Below are positions 34,828 through 44,321 of a DNA stretch of 64,000 nucleotides, in pieces (positions within the stretch are counted from its first letter, which is position 1; every line of letters starts with the position of its first letter). The stretch lies in assembly GCA_035650355.1 (NCBI GenBank), contig DASRHT010000007.1:1-64000 (forward strand), given 5' to 3'. The position numbers were made by a program, and so were the translations under genes. Source of the stretch: DASRHT01 sp035650355 (GTDB taxonomy: Bacteria > Chloroflexota > Ktedonobacteria > Ktedonobacterales > Ktedonobacteraceae). The notes beneath the pieces were generated by a model that was given only the letters and a program-made list of their open reading frames with translations, did no database searches and had not been told where the DNA came from.

Positions 34828-35292
34828 ATGGAGACACAGGACGTATTCCTTACCAGTGAGGGCATACAGCGCGTACTCAGCCAACTGGAGTTTCTGCGCA
34901 CAACCAAGCGGTCTGAGGTCGCTCAGTACCTACATGACGCAAAAGAGTCGGGCGACGTCATCGATAATGCAGCTTATGAGGACGCTAAAAACGAGCAGGC
35001 ACGCCTGGAAGGGCGCATTATGGAGCTGGAGCAGCTCCTGGCAAAAGCGAAGATCATTGATCGCGCACGCACCGACGTGGTCTCTCTCGGGTCGATTGTC
35101 CATCTCCGTACAGCCGAGGGCCGTGAGTGCCACTATACACTTGTTGGAGCTTATGAGGCCAATCCGAGCGCCGGGCGTATTTCAAATGAGTCGCCAGTGG
35201 GGAAGGCGCTTTTAGGACATGTGGCCGGTGATCAGGTGATCGTCTCGACGCCAGGGGGTGTCAAGGAGTATACCATTCTCTCTATTGAGTGA
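34828..35292 (+). CDS. greA: Transcription elongation factor GreA
   Basis: A 154-aa protein, the usual GreA length. The N-terminal coiled coil has FLTSEGIQRVLSQLEFLRTTKRSEV and the acidic tip region GDVIDNAAYEDAK; the C-terminal FKBP-like part has SPVGKALLGHVAGDQV. GreA enters the RNA polymerase channel to help cleave backtracked transcripts. The ATG at 34828 lies nine bases after GAGGGG; earlier starts at 34783 (with GGAAGAG) and a GTG at 34762 inside the birA stop are possible and would add 15 to 22 residues. Confidence 0.92.
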   Translation: METQDVFLTSEGIQRVLSQLEFLRTTKRSEVAQYLHDAKESGDVIDNAAYEDAKNEQARLEGRIMELEQLLAKAKIIDRARTDVVSLGSIVHLRTAEGRECHYTLVGAYEANPSAGRISNESPVGKALLGHVAGDQVIVSTPGGVKEYTILSIE

Positions 35293-35327
35293 GTTGCTCT
35301 CCTAAAAACTAACAGCAACAGCAATTG

Positions 35328-35363
35328 AAAACCTGCGGCCTCGATGGCGGGCCACAGGTTTTT
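35328..35363 (+). terminator. Terminator after greA
   Basis: AACCTG-C-GGCC paired with GGCC-A-CAGGTT, followed by TTTTT. It ends the birA-greA unit before lysS. Confidence 0.8.
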
Positions 35364-35530
35364 CTCTATGCACTAAACATCAATAGATGGTCTACCCATC
35401 GGATTAAAACAATGTTACAATAGGTGGGACCATGTACCGGCAGCTTCTAGCCGTATGCAATATTATTAGATCATTTGCCCATCATATCTTACGCATGCTG
35501 CCTGGCACGCTTGTTGAGAGGAATACAATT

Positions 35531-37006
35531 ATGACAGACGAACGAGATATACGTATACAACGCCTGCACGCTTTCCGGGAACAGGGCATCAATCCCTATC
35601 CCAACAGCGCCGAGCGTACCCATACAATCGCGGACATTCTTGCACATTTTGATGAGTTTGCCGGCCCGGAAGGCTCCTATACCATCGTTGGACGCATCCG
35701 CCTGCTGCGTGAGATGGGCAAGGCCGCCTTCGCCAAAATCGAGGATGGCACGGGCAGCATGCAGTGCTACTTCCGCATCAACGATCTGGGCGAGGAGGCA
35801 TACCGCTCCATTAAGCTCCTGGACCTGGGCGATTTCATTCAAGCTACCGGTTTCCTGTTTGTGACACGCACAGGCGAACGCACGCTCCATGTGCTCCGCT
35901 ATCGCCTGCTCGCCAAAGGGTTACGTCCTTTGCCCGAGAAGCATCACGGATTAGAAGATAAGGACCTGCGCCAGCGCAAACGCTACCTGGATTTCATCGC
36001 GAACGGCGATGAGGTCAAGCAGGTCTTCGTCATACGCAGCCGCACGATTAGCGCGATGCGACGCTTCCTGGAGAGCCAGGACTATATAGAGGTCGAGACG
36101 CCCATACTACAACCACTCTACGGAGGAGCTACGGCGCGGCCTTTTATCACCCATCATAATGCGCTGGATCGCGATCTGTATCTGCGTATTGCGCTTGAGC
36201 TCTACCTCAAGCGATTAATCGTAGCCGGCTTTGAGCGCGTCTATGAAATCGGACGAAACTTCCGTAACGAAGGGATCGACCGCAGCCATAACCCCGAATT
36301 TACGATGCTGGAATGCTATCAGGCGTACGCTGATTATAACGATATCATGAAACTGGTCGAAGAGATGATCGCTTACATCGCCCAGGAGGTCAAAGGCACG
36401 CCCATTATTACGTATCAGGGGACGGAAATTGATCTGACTCCGCCCTGGAAGCGCATCCCTCTACTGGATGCTGTTGCTGAATATACTGGGATTGATCCCA
36501 ACAGGTTTCCTGATCGGGAGAGCCTGGCTGCCGAGATGCGCGCGCAGGGCTACGAGGTTGATCCTCACCACGGTCGTGGCCGCCTGATCGATGACTTGCT
36601 GGGCGCAATGTTCCGTAAAGGCATTCCTGAACTCAAGCAGGCGTTGTTCTTAATCGACTACCCGCTTGATATCTCGCCATTGACGAAGCAGCATCGCTTA
36701 ACGCCCGAACTGGTTGAACGCTTTCAGCCATTCATCGGTGGCCTGGAGTGCGGCAATGCGTACACCGAACTGAACGATCCGCTGGAACAGCGCGCCCGCT
36801 TCGAGGACCAGATGCGCCAACGCGCCCAGGGCGATGACGAAGCCCAGGTGCTGGACGAGGATTTTCTGGAGGCGATGGAGGTGGGGATGCCTCCCACCGG
36901 CGGACTTGGCATCGGCGTTGACCGCATCTGTATGCTGATGGCCGATCAGGAGTCGATCCGCGACGTGATCGCCTTCCCCACGATGCGTAAGGCGGCGGAC
37001 GGGTAA
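35531..37006 (+). CDS. lysS: Lysyl-tRNA synthetase, class II
   Basis: A 491-aa synthetase. An N-terminal OB fold (YTIVGRIRLLREMGKAAFAKIEDGTG) binds the anticodon. Class II motif 2 (FRNEGIDRSHNPEFTMLE, about 242) and motif 3 (GLGIGVDRICMLM, about 458) are intact. It charges tRNA-Lys. GAGAGGA precedes the ATG at 35531 by eight bases; the frame upstream is not family-like. A promoter of its own is likely after the greA terminator. Confidence 0.95.
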   Translation: MTDERDIRIQRLHAFREQGINPYPNSAERTHTIADILAHFDEFAGPEGSYTIVGRIRLLREMGKAAFAKIEDGTGSMQCYFRINDLGEEAYRSIKLLDLGDFIQATGFLFVTRTGERTLHVLRYRLLAKGLRPLPEKHHGLEDKDLRQRKRYLDFIANGDEVKQVFVIRSRTISAMRRFLESQDYIEVETPILQPLYGGATARPFITHHNALDRDLYLRIALELYLKRLIVAGFERVYEIGRNFRNEGIDRSHNPEFTMLECYQAYADYNDIMKLVEEMIAYIAQEVKGTPIITYQGTEIDLTPPWKRIPLLDAVAEYTGIDPNRFPDRESLAAEMRAQGYEVDPHHGRGRLIDDLLGAMFRKGIPELKQALFLIDYPLDISPLTKQHRLTPELVERFQPFIGGLECGNAYTELNDPLEQRARFEDQMRQRAQGDDEAQVLDEDFLEAMEVGMPPTGGLGIGVDRICMLMADQESIRDVIAFPTMRKAADG

Positions 37007-37029
37007 TATACAGTTCTCTGCTCTAACAA

Positions 37030-37072
37030 AGATAGGCGATTGCTTTCGTAGATCAAAAGCAATCGCCTATCT
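37030..37072. terminator. Hairpin between lysS and comF
   Basis: A perfect 17-bp stem (AGATAGGCGATTGCTTT and its complement, 37030-37046 and 37056-37072) closes an eight- to nine-base loop. The T-tract is weak (CTATGTTGC), so it may act as a processing signal as much as a terminator. Confidence 0.6.
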
Positions 37073-37155
37073 CTATGTTGCAATTTTTGCCCGTCTCCAG
37101 TATAGTAAAGAGGCGAACGTGCTTATAGACGTGGAGGTGGCCCCTGACTACTGCT

Positions 37156-37884
37156 TTGCCTATACTTCACCTGGAACGAGTTATTCAGGTTATGCTTGAT
37201 ACGCTTTTCCCCCCACAGTGCGCAGGGTGCCAGCGCGGTGGAACCGTGCTCTGCTCATCCTGCATAGCGCAAATCAAGCCGCTGACATCCGCTCGTTGCT
37301 ACTACTGCTGCTCGCGGCTTGACCCTGGTGGCTTGTGTCCATCCTGCTATTACCAGCCACTACAGATGAACGGGCTACGAGCAAGCAGCCTCCATACCGA
37401 TCCTTTGCGTTCGTGCATTCATGCCCTTAAATACACCGGCAATACACGCCTGGCTGAGCCACTTGGCGCACTGCTGGCGCGAACCTACATGGCATACAGC
37501 ATGCAGGCCGATATCATCATCCCGGTGCCGCTCCACAGCGAGCGAGAGCGCCAACGCGGCTATAACCAGGCCCACTTGCTGGCGAAGGTATGCGCCACCC
37601 GAACAGGGTTGCCCCTGCACGATACTATCGTAAAACGCGTACGGGCAACGCCTCCACAGGTAGGTCTGACAGCCAGCGAGCGCAAACGCAACGTCTTCGG
37701 AGCCTTTAACTGTATACAGCCACTTGCAACTGAAACGCTCTCTGGACGTAAAATACTAATGGTAGACGATGTTTGCACTACTGGAGCAACCTTAGAGGCT
37801 TGCGCCGCTCCATTACTGGCGGCGGGCGCTCTCTCAGTATGGGGATTGGTACTTGCCCGACCCAGCGAGAAGGAGACAAACTGA
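37156..37884 (+). CDS. comF: ComF family phosphoribosyltransferase-like protein
   Basis: A 242-aa protein. The N-terminal zinc ribbon has CAGC..CSSC and CYYCC..CPSC pairs (residues about 20-70). The C-terminal type I phosphoribosyltransferase fold has the PRPP loop MVDDVCTTGATLEA (about residue 200). ComF proteins are required for late steps of DNA uptake in competent bacteria, without a proven chemical reaction. A TTG at 37156 is taken as start with GGAGGTGG upstream, rather far away; an ATG at 37192 is an alternative. Confidence 0.85.
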   Translation: MPILHLERVIQVMLDTLFPPQCAGCQRGGTVLCSSCIAQIKPLTSARCYYCCSRLDPGGLCPSCYYQPLQMNGLRASSLHTDPLRSCIHALKYTGNTRLAEPLGALLARTYMAYSMQADIIIPVPLHSERERQRGYNQAHLLAKVCATRTGLPLHDTIVKRVRATPPQVGLTASERKRNVFGAFNCIQPLATETLSGRKILMVDDVCTTGATLEACAAPLLAAGALSVWGLVLARPSEKETN

Positions 37885-38086
37885 CTTCCTGATTTACGTA
37901 GTGTTATTGAATAAGAGGTATTACTGGTAGTCATAGCTTTGATTAAAAATATTGTACATGAGATCAATCAGCAAGTGTGCTATAATAAAGCGCACAAGAA
38001 TCAGGCATTGAATACTCGGTAGCCTATGTACATATAGAACATATGTAGCTCATGCGTTTGCCATAGTAGTAGAGAGGAAGCCCCAG

Positions 38087-40090
38087 ATGTCGAACAGTGG
38101 GAAATGGCTCAGAACGAGTTTTTTCTGGCTTCTGGCCATCCTGGCTATCGCTGTAGTCATCATTTTTATTTTCCGTCCACAATCGAATGTCACCCAGGCC
38201 AACGTGTCCACGCTCTTAAATCATCTCCAGGCAGATATGAAAAAGAACCAGCAGGATACGCTGACCGTCTCCAGCAATACCCTGACGTTGACGCGGGGCA
38301 AAGGGAACGACGCCCCCAAAGAAGATGCCACCATTAATGATAGTTTCGACATTACAAAAGTACTAAAAGACAATAACATTGACTACACCAATAATAGCCT
38401 CCTCATTCTGCAATACGAATCCCCCAACAACTTCTGGAACTGGCTTGGGACGCTTGGCGGCCTCATTCCTTTCTTACTGCTGGGCGGTCTGCTGATCTTC
38501 ATGGTGCGCCAGGCGCAGGGAAGCAATAATCAGGCGATGTCGTTTGGGAAGAGCCGCGCTCGCATGTTTATGGGCAACAAGCCAACGGTGACTTTTACTG
38601 ATGTAGCAGGAGTTGAGGAGGCCAAGCAAGAGCTACAAGAGATCGTCGAATTTCTCAAATATCCTGAAAAGTTCGCCGCTCTCGGCGCTCGCATTCCAAA
38701 GGGCCTGCTGCTCGTTGGACCGCCGGGAACGGGAAAGACGCTGATCTCGCGCGCAGTCGCAGGAGAAGCAGGGGTGCCGTTCTTCAGCATTAGCGGCTCT
38801 GAATTTGTGGAGATGTTCGTCGGCGTTGGCGCGAGCCGCGTGCGTGACCTCTTCGAGCAAGCTAAACGCAATAGCCCCTGTATCGTCTTCGTTGATGAGA
38901 TTGATGCAGTTGGCCGCCAGCGTGGGGCAGGATTGGGAGGCTCCCACGATGAGCGCGAGCAAACACTGAACCAGATCCTTGTCGAGATGGACGGCTTTGA
39001 CACGAACACTAATGTGATTGTGATCGCGGCGACGAACCGCCCCGATGTGCTTGATCCCGCGCTGTTACGGCCCGGACGCTTCGACCGGCAGGTGGTGCTT
39101 GATCGGCCCGATATTCGCGGGCGCATCGCGATCCTCCAGGTACATGTGAAAGGCAAGCCACTGGAAACCAACATCTCTCTGGACACGCTAGCCAAACAAA
39201 CCCCTGGCTTCTCCGGGGCGGACCTCGCCAATCTGCTGAACGAAGCTGCTATCCTGGCGGCGCGGCGCAATAAACGCAGGATCGGCATGAGCGAGCTTGA
39301 AGAGGCCATTGACCGCGTCATAGCCGGACCCGCGCGTAAGAGTCGCATCATCAGCGAGCGGGAGAAAGCCATCACGGCTTATCATGAAGTGGGCCATGCG
39401 CTGGTCGCGCGCATGCTCCCCAACACCGATCCGGTCCATAAAGTATCCATTGTGGCCCGCGGCCAGGCGGGTGGCTTCACGATGCTGCTCCCAACCGAGG
39501 ACCGCTACCTGTGGAGCAAGCCGCAGTTTGAGGATACGCTTGCTTATGCGCTCGGCGGCCATGTGGCGGAGCTGATCATCTTCGGCGAAGTGACGACCGG
39601 AGCGTCAAATGATATCGAGCGTGTAACAAAAATTGCGCGCTCGATGGTCACCGAGTATGGCATGAGCAACCGCATCGGCCCGATGGCGCTTGGTCATAAA
39701 GAGGAACTGGTCTTCCTGGGCCGCGATTTTGGCGAACAGCGCAACTACAGCGAGCAAACCGCTCGCGAAGTGGATGAAGAGGTGCGCAACATCATTCAGG
39801 AGGCATTCGATAAAGCCTATAACATCCTGCTGCAAAACAAAACCCGCCTGATCATGATCAGCGAACGCCTGATCAAAGAGGAGACGCTGGAAGGGCCGCT
39901 CTTCGAGTCTCTTTTCAATCAGCCGCTTAATGATGAGCAGCTAGAGGGTCCTTCGGTGCTTGCAGGGATGCCAGGGATCGATCCAACGCACCCAATTGAG
40001 CCTAAAGGCTTACCGCTCCCGGGCGCATCCTATTCCGCATCATCGCCAATCCAGCTCCCATACAATGGCGAGGCTAACACACAGAATTGA
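38087..40090 (+). CDS. ftsH: ATP-dependent zinc metalloprotease FtsH
   Basis: A 667-aa membrane protease. Two N-terminal membrane segments (about residues 7-26 and 124-145) flank a small periplasmic part. The AAA domain has Walker A GPPGTGKT (211-218), Walker B IVFVDEID, and the second region of homology with RPGRFDR. The zinc site HEVGH (near 433) and the downstream Asp are present. It degrades misfolded or short-lived membrane and soluble proteins. The ATG follows AGAGAGGAAG. It is its own transcription unit with TATAAT at 37981. Confidence 0.95.
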   Translation: MSNSGKWLRTSFFWLLAILAIAVVIIFIFRPQSNVTQANVSTLLNHLQADMKKNQQDTLTVSSNTLTLTRGKGNDAPKEDATINDSFDITKVLKDNNIDYTNNSLLILQYESPNNFWNWLGTLGGLIPFLLLGGLLIFMVRQAQGSNNQAMSFGKSRARMFMGNKPTVTFTDVAGVEEAKQELQEIVEFLKYPEKFAALGARIPKGLLLVGPPGTGKTLISRAVAGEAGVPFFSISGSEFVEMFVGVGASRVRDLFEQAKRNSPCIVFVDEIDAVGRQRGAGLGGSHDEREQTLNQILVEMDGFDTNTNVIVIAATNRPDVLDPALLRPGRFDRQVVLDRPDIRGRIAILQVHVKGKPLETNISLDTLAKQTPGFSGADLANLLNEAAILAARRNKRRIGMSELEEAIDRVIAGPARKSRIISEREKAITAYHEVGHALVARMLPNTDPVHKVSIVARGQAGGFTMLLPTEDRYLWSKPQFEDTLAYALGGHVAELIIFGEVTTGASNDIERVTKIARSMVTEYGMSNRIGPMALGHKEELVFLGRDFGEQRNYSEQTAREVDEEVRNIIQEAFDKAYNILLQNKTRLIMISERLIKEETLEGPLFESLFNQPLNDEQLEGPSVLAGMPGIDPTHPIEPKGLPLPGASYSASSPIQLPYNGEANTQN

Positions 40091-40094
40091 TCTG

Positions 40095-40129
40095 ATGAGA
40101 GAGGGGATTGATCTTTCCCTCTCTTCATT
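40095..40129 (+). terminator. Weak terminator after ftsH
   Basis: AGAGAGGGG and TCCCTCTCT pair with a GATTGATCTT-type loop and are followed by TCATTT. The T-run is short. Confidence 0.45.
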
Positions 40130-40297
40130 TGCGCGCACCATTCCTATCGCACAGGCGATACCGTTCAGGTTTTCTATTGTATCTCTCCTTTTCTATTTTT
40201 AAATATGGGGGCAAAACAAGCAGAAATATCATTAACATAGACAAATTATTTCTCTGCGTTTTGCGCCTGGAACATGACTCACAGGGAGGATGAGCAT

Positions 40298-41425
40298 TTG
40301 ATTACAACTGGCACGAACGAACTCAGCAAAGTTATTTTATACGTGCAGGATATGAATCGACAGGTATCTTTCTATCACGATATTCTGGGCTTTGCAGTTA
40401 AACAGCCAGTAGGGGTGAAAGATTTTCGAGACTTTTACTCAGTGGAGCTAGATACAGGTTCATGCATACTTATACTGCATACAGGCCGAAAAGGCGTTCC
40501 TGGAGAAGATAGTCCCAGGCTGGTTTTCCACGTAGAAAATATTTACGGCACCCGCTATGATCTGATCGAGCAAGACGTAGCGATGGCCGAGATACATTCT
40601 CCCACGACAGGGGTACAGCAGTGCGACGGAAAAGACCCGGAAGGCAACATATTTGTGATAGAATCGCGCGATGATAGAGCAGATACGCAGGGAAGACTTT
40701 CCACACCTGACATATCCCGTGCAGGAACGACCTCAATTGACGTCAATTCGTTGCGTGGCCGCAGCATTATTTTAATGCGACACAATAAAGTACTTATCGC
40801 GGCAGAGATTCTCTTTATAATAGCGTTAGTAGAGCTGCTTTCTTTTGCAGGTGTAGTTCCGCTAATATCGATATTTTTGATAGTAATGGCTCTGCTATGG
40901 TTGCAAGGTACGAACTGGAGCGCGCTAGGGCTCAACGGCTCAGCAAGCATACGGCGTACAGTGACGCTTGGCCTTTCATTCGGCATCCTCTACTTCATCC
41001 TACAGCAGTTCGCTGTTAGCCCTATTGTCAGCCATTTTTTCCCTCCACCACCCCTACCGCCAACACATCCCGTAACTCCTCCGCCTCATGAGAGTATCCT
41101 CGACTTTATCTACAACTTGATTAGCTCATGGACATCAGCGGGCTTCGTCGAAGAGATGGTCTTTCGTGGCTACCTGCTCAACCGTCTAGCCGACCTCTTA
41201 GGACGTCGCTTCTGGGGATGGACTATCGCGCTCTTTATCCAGGCAGCGGTCTTCGGCAGCGCTCACGCTTACGAACACCTCGATGGCATGATTATAGTGG
41301 CCGTCAGTGGCGTACTGCTAGGGCTACTCTACTTTGGCAGCAGGCGCAATTTATGGGCCTGTGCCATCACACATGCCGTCATAGATACCATAGCCTTCAC
41401 ATTAAGTTTTCTTGGTATCTTCTAA
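40298..41425 (+). CDS. VOC (glyoxalase-like) - CPBP protease fusion protein
   Basis: A 375-aa fusion. Residues 1-125 are a vicinal-oxygen-chelate domain (VQDMNRQVSFYHDILGF, DPEGNIFVIES). A hydrophobic multi-pass part follows, including the CPBP (CAAX-like, Abi) motifs EEMVFRGYLL and GSAHAYEH, and AITHAVIDTIAFTLS. CPBP proteases act inside membranes; VOC domains bind metal and small ligands. The pairing suggests a ligand-controlled membrane protease, which is only inference. I chose TTG at 40298 because AGGGAGG lies eight bases upstream; an ATG at 40274 is alternative and would cover that site. Confidence 0.75.
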   Translation: MITTGTNELSKVILYVQDMNRQVSFYHDILGFAVKQPVGVKDFRDFYSVELDTGSCILILHTGRKGVPGEDSPRLVFHVENIYGTRYDLIEQDVAMAEIHSPTTGVQQCDGKDPEGNIFVIESRDDRADTQGRLSTPDISRAGTTSIDVNSLRGRSIILMRHNKVLIAAEILFIIALVELLSFAGVVPLISIFLIVMALLWLQGTNWSALGLNGSASIRRTVTLGLSFGILYFILQQFAVSPIVSHFFPPPPLPPTHPVTPPPHESILDFIYNLISSWTSAGFVEEMVFRGYLLNRLADLLGRRFWGWTIALFIQAAVFGSAHAYEHLDGMIIVAVSGVLLGLLYFGSRRNLWACAITHAVIDTIAFTLSFLGIF

Positions 41426-41447
41426 CAAAGGCTAATTGTGCAAGGGG

Positions 41448-41477
41448 TTGTGCAGAGTTATGCCCACATAGTACAAT
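41448..41477 (+). promoter_or_regulatory. Putative promoter upstream of argJ
   Basis: TTGTGC (41448-41453) and TACAAT (41472-41477) with an 18-bp spacer. Transcription would start about 100 bp before argJ. Confidence 0.55.
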
Positions 41478-41512
41478 AAGGTTACGCAAAAAAGTTCCCG
41501 GCTCGCAGTCTT

Positions 41513-41567
41513 CCAGGTCTAGAGCTTTTCTCCTGGGATGTGCTTGCGTGACCTGGAGCTTTTTACT
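41513..41567 (+). promoter_or_regulatory. Terminator-like hairpin in argJ leader
   Basis: CCAGGTC (41513-41519) pairs with GACCTGG (41550-41556), then AGCTTTTTACTTTT. It lies between the promoter and the ribosome site AGGAGGAGG of argJ, a fitting place for attenuation of arginine synthesis. Confidence 0.45.
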
Positions 41568-41586
41568 TTTAGGAGGAGGTGTTTTA

Positions 41587-42798
41587 GTGTCTGAACTATT
41601 TCGTGAGGTTGATAACTGCGTAACCGCTCCCCAGGGTTTCCGCGCCGGCGCTACATCCTGCGGTATCAAATCGGACGCCTCGATCAAAGATCTGGCTATT
41701 TTATTATCGGACGTCCCTTGCATTGCTGCGGGTACCTTCACCACCAGTGCTACCCGAGCTGCTCCGGTGCTTATCTGCCAGAAACATCTGCAAGGCGGCA
41801 AGGCGCAGGCGGTCATCGTCAATAGCGGCAACGCCAATTGCGCCACGGGCGAGCAAGGATTACGGAACGCAAACCGGATGACCGAGTTTGTAGCCGCTCG
41901 CTTCCATGTAGCCAAAGATCTGGTGCTCTGCTCTTCCACCGGCATTATTGGTCGTCAGTTGCCGATAGAGAAGATCGAAGCAGGCGTACAAGAGATGGAG
42001 CTGAGCAAAGAGCGCGGCGATGCCTTCTCTGAGGCGATCCTGACCACCGATACACGGCCCAAACGCATGGCGCTGGAATTCCAGATTGATGGGCGAACCG
42101 TACGGCTGGGCGGAGTCACGAAGGGCGCGGGCATGATCTATCCCAATATGGCGACGATGCTCTGCTACCTGACAACCGATGCCGCCCTCGAATATAGCTG
42201 GTTGCGCGATGAGCTGCGAACCGCCGTTGACGATTCGTTCAACATGATTTCAATGGACGGCGATATGTCCACCAACGACACCTGCGTCCTCTTCGCCAAC
42301 GGTCTGGCAGGCAACGCGCCAATTAACGCTCAGCATCCAGAGGCGGGCACGTTCCGCGAAGCGTTGCGTCGCGTCACGCAGTACCTGGCACGCGAAATGG
42401 CGCGCGACGGCGAGGGAGCGACCAGGCTGATGACGGTACATGTGCGCGGGGCGCGAGACAAAGCTGACGCGGTCAAAGCGGCGCGCGGCATCACGCTCTC
42501 CCCGCTCTGGCAATGCGCGCTGGCCGGTGGCGATCCTAACTGGGGACGTATCGTGGCGGCGCTGGGAGCCAGCGGCTGCCAGTTGCATCAGGACACATAC
42601 GATATTTCCATCGGCAATGTGCAGGTCACGCGCCAGGGTGTGGCTGCTCAATACAATCAGGAGCAGGCGCGGGCAGCGATGGCGGGCAGCGAGGTTACGA
42701 TTACGGTTGACCTTCATCTCGGCAATGGGCAGGCGACCGCCTGGGGTTGCGACCTGACCCACGGCTATATTGACGAAAATACATTATATACACGATAA
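41587..42798 (+). CDS. argJ: Bifunctional ornithine acetyltransferase / N-acetylglutamate synthase
   Basis: A 403-aa ArgJ. The autocleavage site is within GAGMIYPNMATML, where the Thr becomes the nucleophile after the chain is cut into two subunits. Nearby GTFTTSATRAAPV and NSGNANCATGEQG are family signatures. It transfers acetyl from acetylornithine to glutamate; whether it also uses acetyl-CoA cannot be told. A GTG at 41587 is chosen with AGGAGGAGG upstream. The long open frame from 41128 is not plausible. argD follows after 169 bp, forming part of the arginine pathway. Confidence 0.94.
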   Translation: MSELFREVDNCVTAPQGFRAGATSCGIKSDASIKDLAILLSDVPCIAAGTFTTSATRAAPVLICQKHLQGGKAQAVIVNSGNANCATGEQGLRNANRMTEFVAARFHVAKDLVLCSSTGIIGRQLPIEKIEAGVQEMELSKERGDAFSEAILTTDTRPKRMALEFQIDGRTVRLGGVTKGAGMIYPNMATMLCYLTTDAALEYSWLRDELRTAVDDSFNMISMDGDMSTNDTCVLFANGLAGNAPINAQHPEAGTFREALRRVTQYLAREMARDGEGATRLMTVHVRGARDKADAVKAARGITLSPLWQCALAGGDPNWGRIVAALGASGCQLHQDTYDISIGNVQVTRQGVAAQYNQEQARAAMAGSEVTITVDLHLGNGQATAWGCDLTHGYIDENTLYTR

Positions 42799-42805
42799 CC
42801 ACGTA

Positions 42806-42959
42806 GGATCAGGGCAACCGCAAGGGATCGCCCCTACAGCCCCTGTCCTGCGACGGATAGAGAATCAGGATATACACGTTAGTCACGTAGGAGCAGGTCT
42901 TGCATCTGCCCGCTCCGAGTGCGTACCACCCGGGGTTACGTGTGGATAGAGAATCAGGA
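42806..42959. repeat. Two tandem repeat units in front of argD
   Basis: A 16-base direct repeat, GGATAGAGAATCAGGA, occurs at 42855-42870 and 42944-42959; copies of CACGTAGGA/CAGG precede each. Thus a unit of about 90 bp is duplicated, with GGGCAAC/GCCCCTAC-like pieces. The second copy borders the argD ribosome site (AGGAGAAAACAT before ATG). Confidence 0.7.
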
Positions 42960-42967
42960 GAAAACAT

Positions 42968-44194
42968 ATGGCAACAACAGAGTTGAATCAGCGCGACTGG
43001 GCCGCCCTGGAGCATAAGTATTACCAGGGAACGTTCAAGCGCCAGCCGATCACGCTCGTCCGAGGGGCAGGCGCGCGTGTATGGGATAGTGATGGCAAAG
43101 AGTATCTTGATTTCGTGGCGGGCATTGCTGTCAATGTGCTAGGACATTGCCATCCAGCCGTTGTCGAGGCGGTACAGCACCAGGTAACCGAACTCGTCCA
43201 TGTCTCCAACCTGTATTACAACGTGCGCCAGGTTGAGCTGGCGGAACAGCTCAGCATCCAGAGTAAGGGGATGCGCTCGTTCTTCTCGAACAGCGGAGCA
43301 GAGGCAAACGAGGGAGCTATCAAGCTGGCTCGTAAATATGGGCGTCTGCATCGCAACGGAGCCTACGAGGTCATCAGCATGGAGGGCAGCTTCCACGGTC
43401 GTACGCTTGCGACCACCGCGGCAACCGGGCAGGCATCATATCAGGCCACCTGGGTTCCCCTGCCCGATGGCTTTAAACAGGTACCCTTTAACAATCTGGA
43501 AGCCGTGAAAGAGGCCACAAGCGAGAAAACGATAGCGATCCTGGTTGAGGCTGTACAGGGCGAGGGAGGAATCTGGCCTACTTCTAAAGAATATATGCAG
43601 GGCCTGCGCCAGTGGTGCGACGAACAGAATCTGGTACTGATCTGCGACGAGGTTCAGGCGGGTATGGGCCGCACCGGCTACTTCTTCAGTTGGGAATACT
43701 ACGGCATCCGCCCCGACATCGTAACGATGGCAAAGGGCCTGGCAGGCGGCGTTCCCATCGGCGCTATGCTCACCGATCCGCGCACCGACGTATTCGTCTA
43801 CGGCGATCATGGCACCACCTTTGGCGGCAACCCCATCGCCTGCGCGGCAGGTACCGCGACAATCAAAACCATCGTCGAGGGGAATCTGATCGAGAACGCA
43901 GCCAAGATGGGCGAATACCTGCGCACCAAGCTGGAAGGGCTCTGCGAAAAGTATCCCTTCATCGACAGCCCACGCGGTCGCGGCCTGATGCGGGCGGTCA
44001 ACGTCAAGCACGATCTGGCCCCCGTAATCGTTCAGCAAGCCCTGGAGCACGGCCTGCTGCTGAACAATACCGGAGCGAAGACGCTGCGCATGATCCCCCC
44101 ATTGATCCTGACCGCCAGCGACATCGACCAGGCAATAGAGCTGCTTGACCTTGCCCTGACAGACGTGGCAGCCATGCCCGTTGCTAAAGCATAA
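42968..44194 (+). CDS. argD: Acetylornithine aminotransferase
   Basis: A 408-aa class III PLP aminotransferase. SNSGAEANEGAIKLARKYGR and GSFHGRTLATTAATG are typical; the PLP lysine lies in MAKGLAGGVPIGAM near residue 256. It transfers the amino group from glutamate to N-acetylglutamate semialdehyde in arginine synthesis (and may do the succinyl-DAP step). AGGAGAAAA before the ATG. Its placement after argJ supports the name. Confidence 0.93.
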   Translation: MATTELNQRDWAALEHKYYQGTFKRQPITLVRGAGARVWDSDGKEYLDFVAGIAVNVLGHCHPAVVEAVQHQVTELVHVSNLYYNVRQVELAEQLSIQSKGMRSFFSNSGAEANEGAIKLARKYGRLHRNGAYEVISMEGSFHGRTLATTAATGQASYQATWVPLPDGFKQVPFNNLEAVKEATSEKTIAILVEAVQGEGGIWPTSKEYMQGLRQWCDEQNLVLICDEVQAGMGRTGYFFSWEYYGIRPDIVTMAKGLAGGVPIGAMLTDPRTDVFVYGDHGTTFGGNPIACAAGTATIKTIVEGNLIENAAKMGEYLRTKLEGLCEKYPFIDSPRGRGLMRAVNVKHDLAPVIVQQALEHGLLLNNTGAKTLRMIPPLILTASDIDQAIELLDLALTDVAAMPVAKA

Positions 44195-44237
44195 CAAGGC
44201 AATACAGCTAAACTACTGATGCAGTTTGGCACAGTTG

Positions 44238-44280
44238 AAAGAGCACATCCGCGAGAAAAATATACGGGTGTGCTCTTTTT
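44238..44280 (+). terminator. Terminator after argD
   Basis: Perfect 14-bp stem AAAGAGCACATCCG / CGGGTGTGCTCTTT with a 13-base loop; TTTTT follows. Confidence 0.85.
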
Positions 44281-44321
44281 GCTAATCAATTATCAGCAAG
44301 CCCTCCACGGCTCGTTTAGTT

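Noticed and set aside
41128..41586. N-terminal extension of argJ
   Set aside because: It overlaps the VOC-CPBP gene in another frame; the GTG behind AGGAGGAGG starts at the family's usual position.
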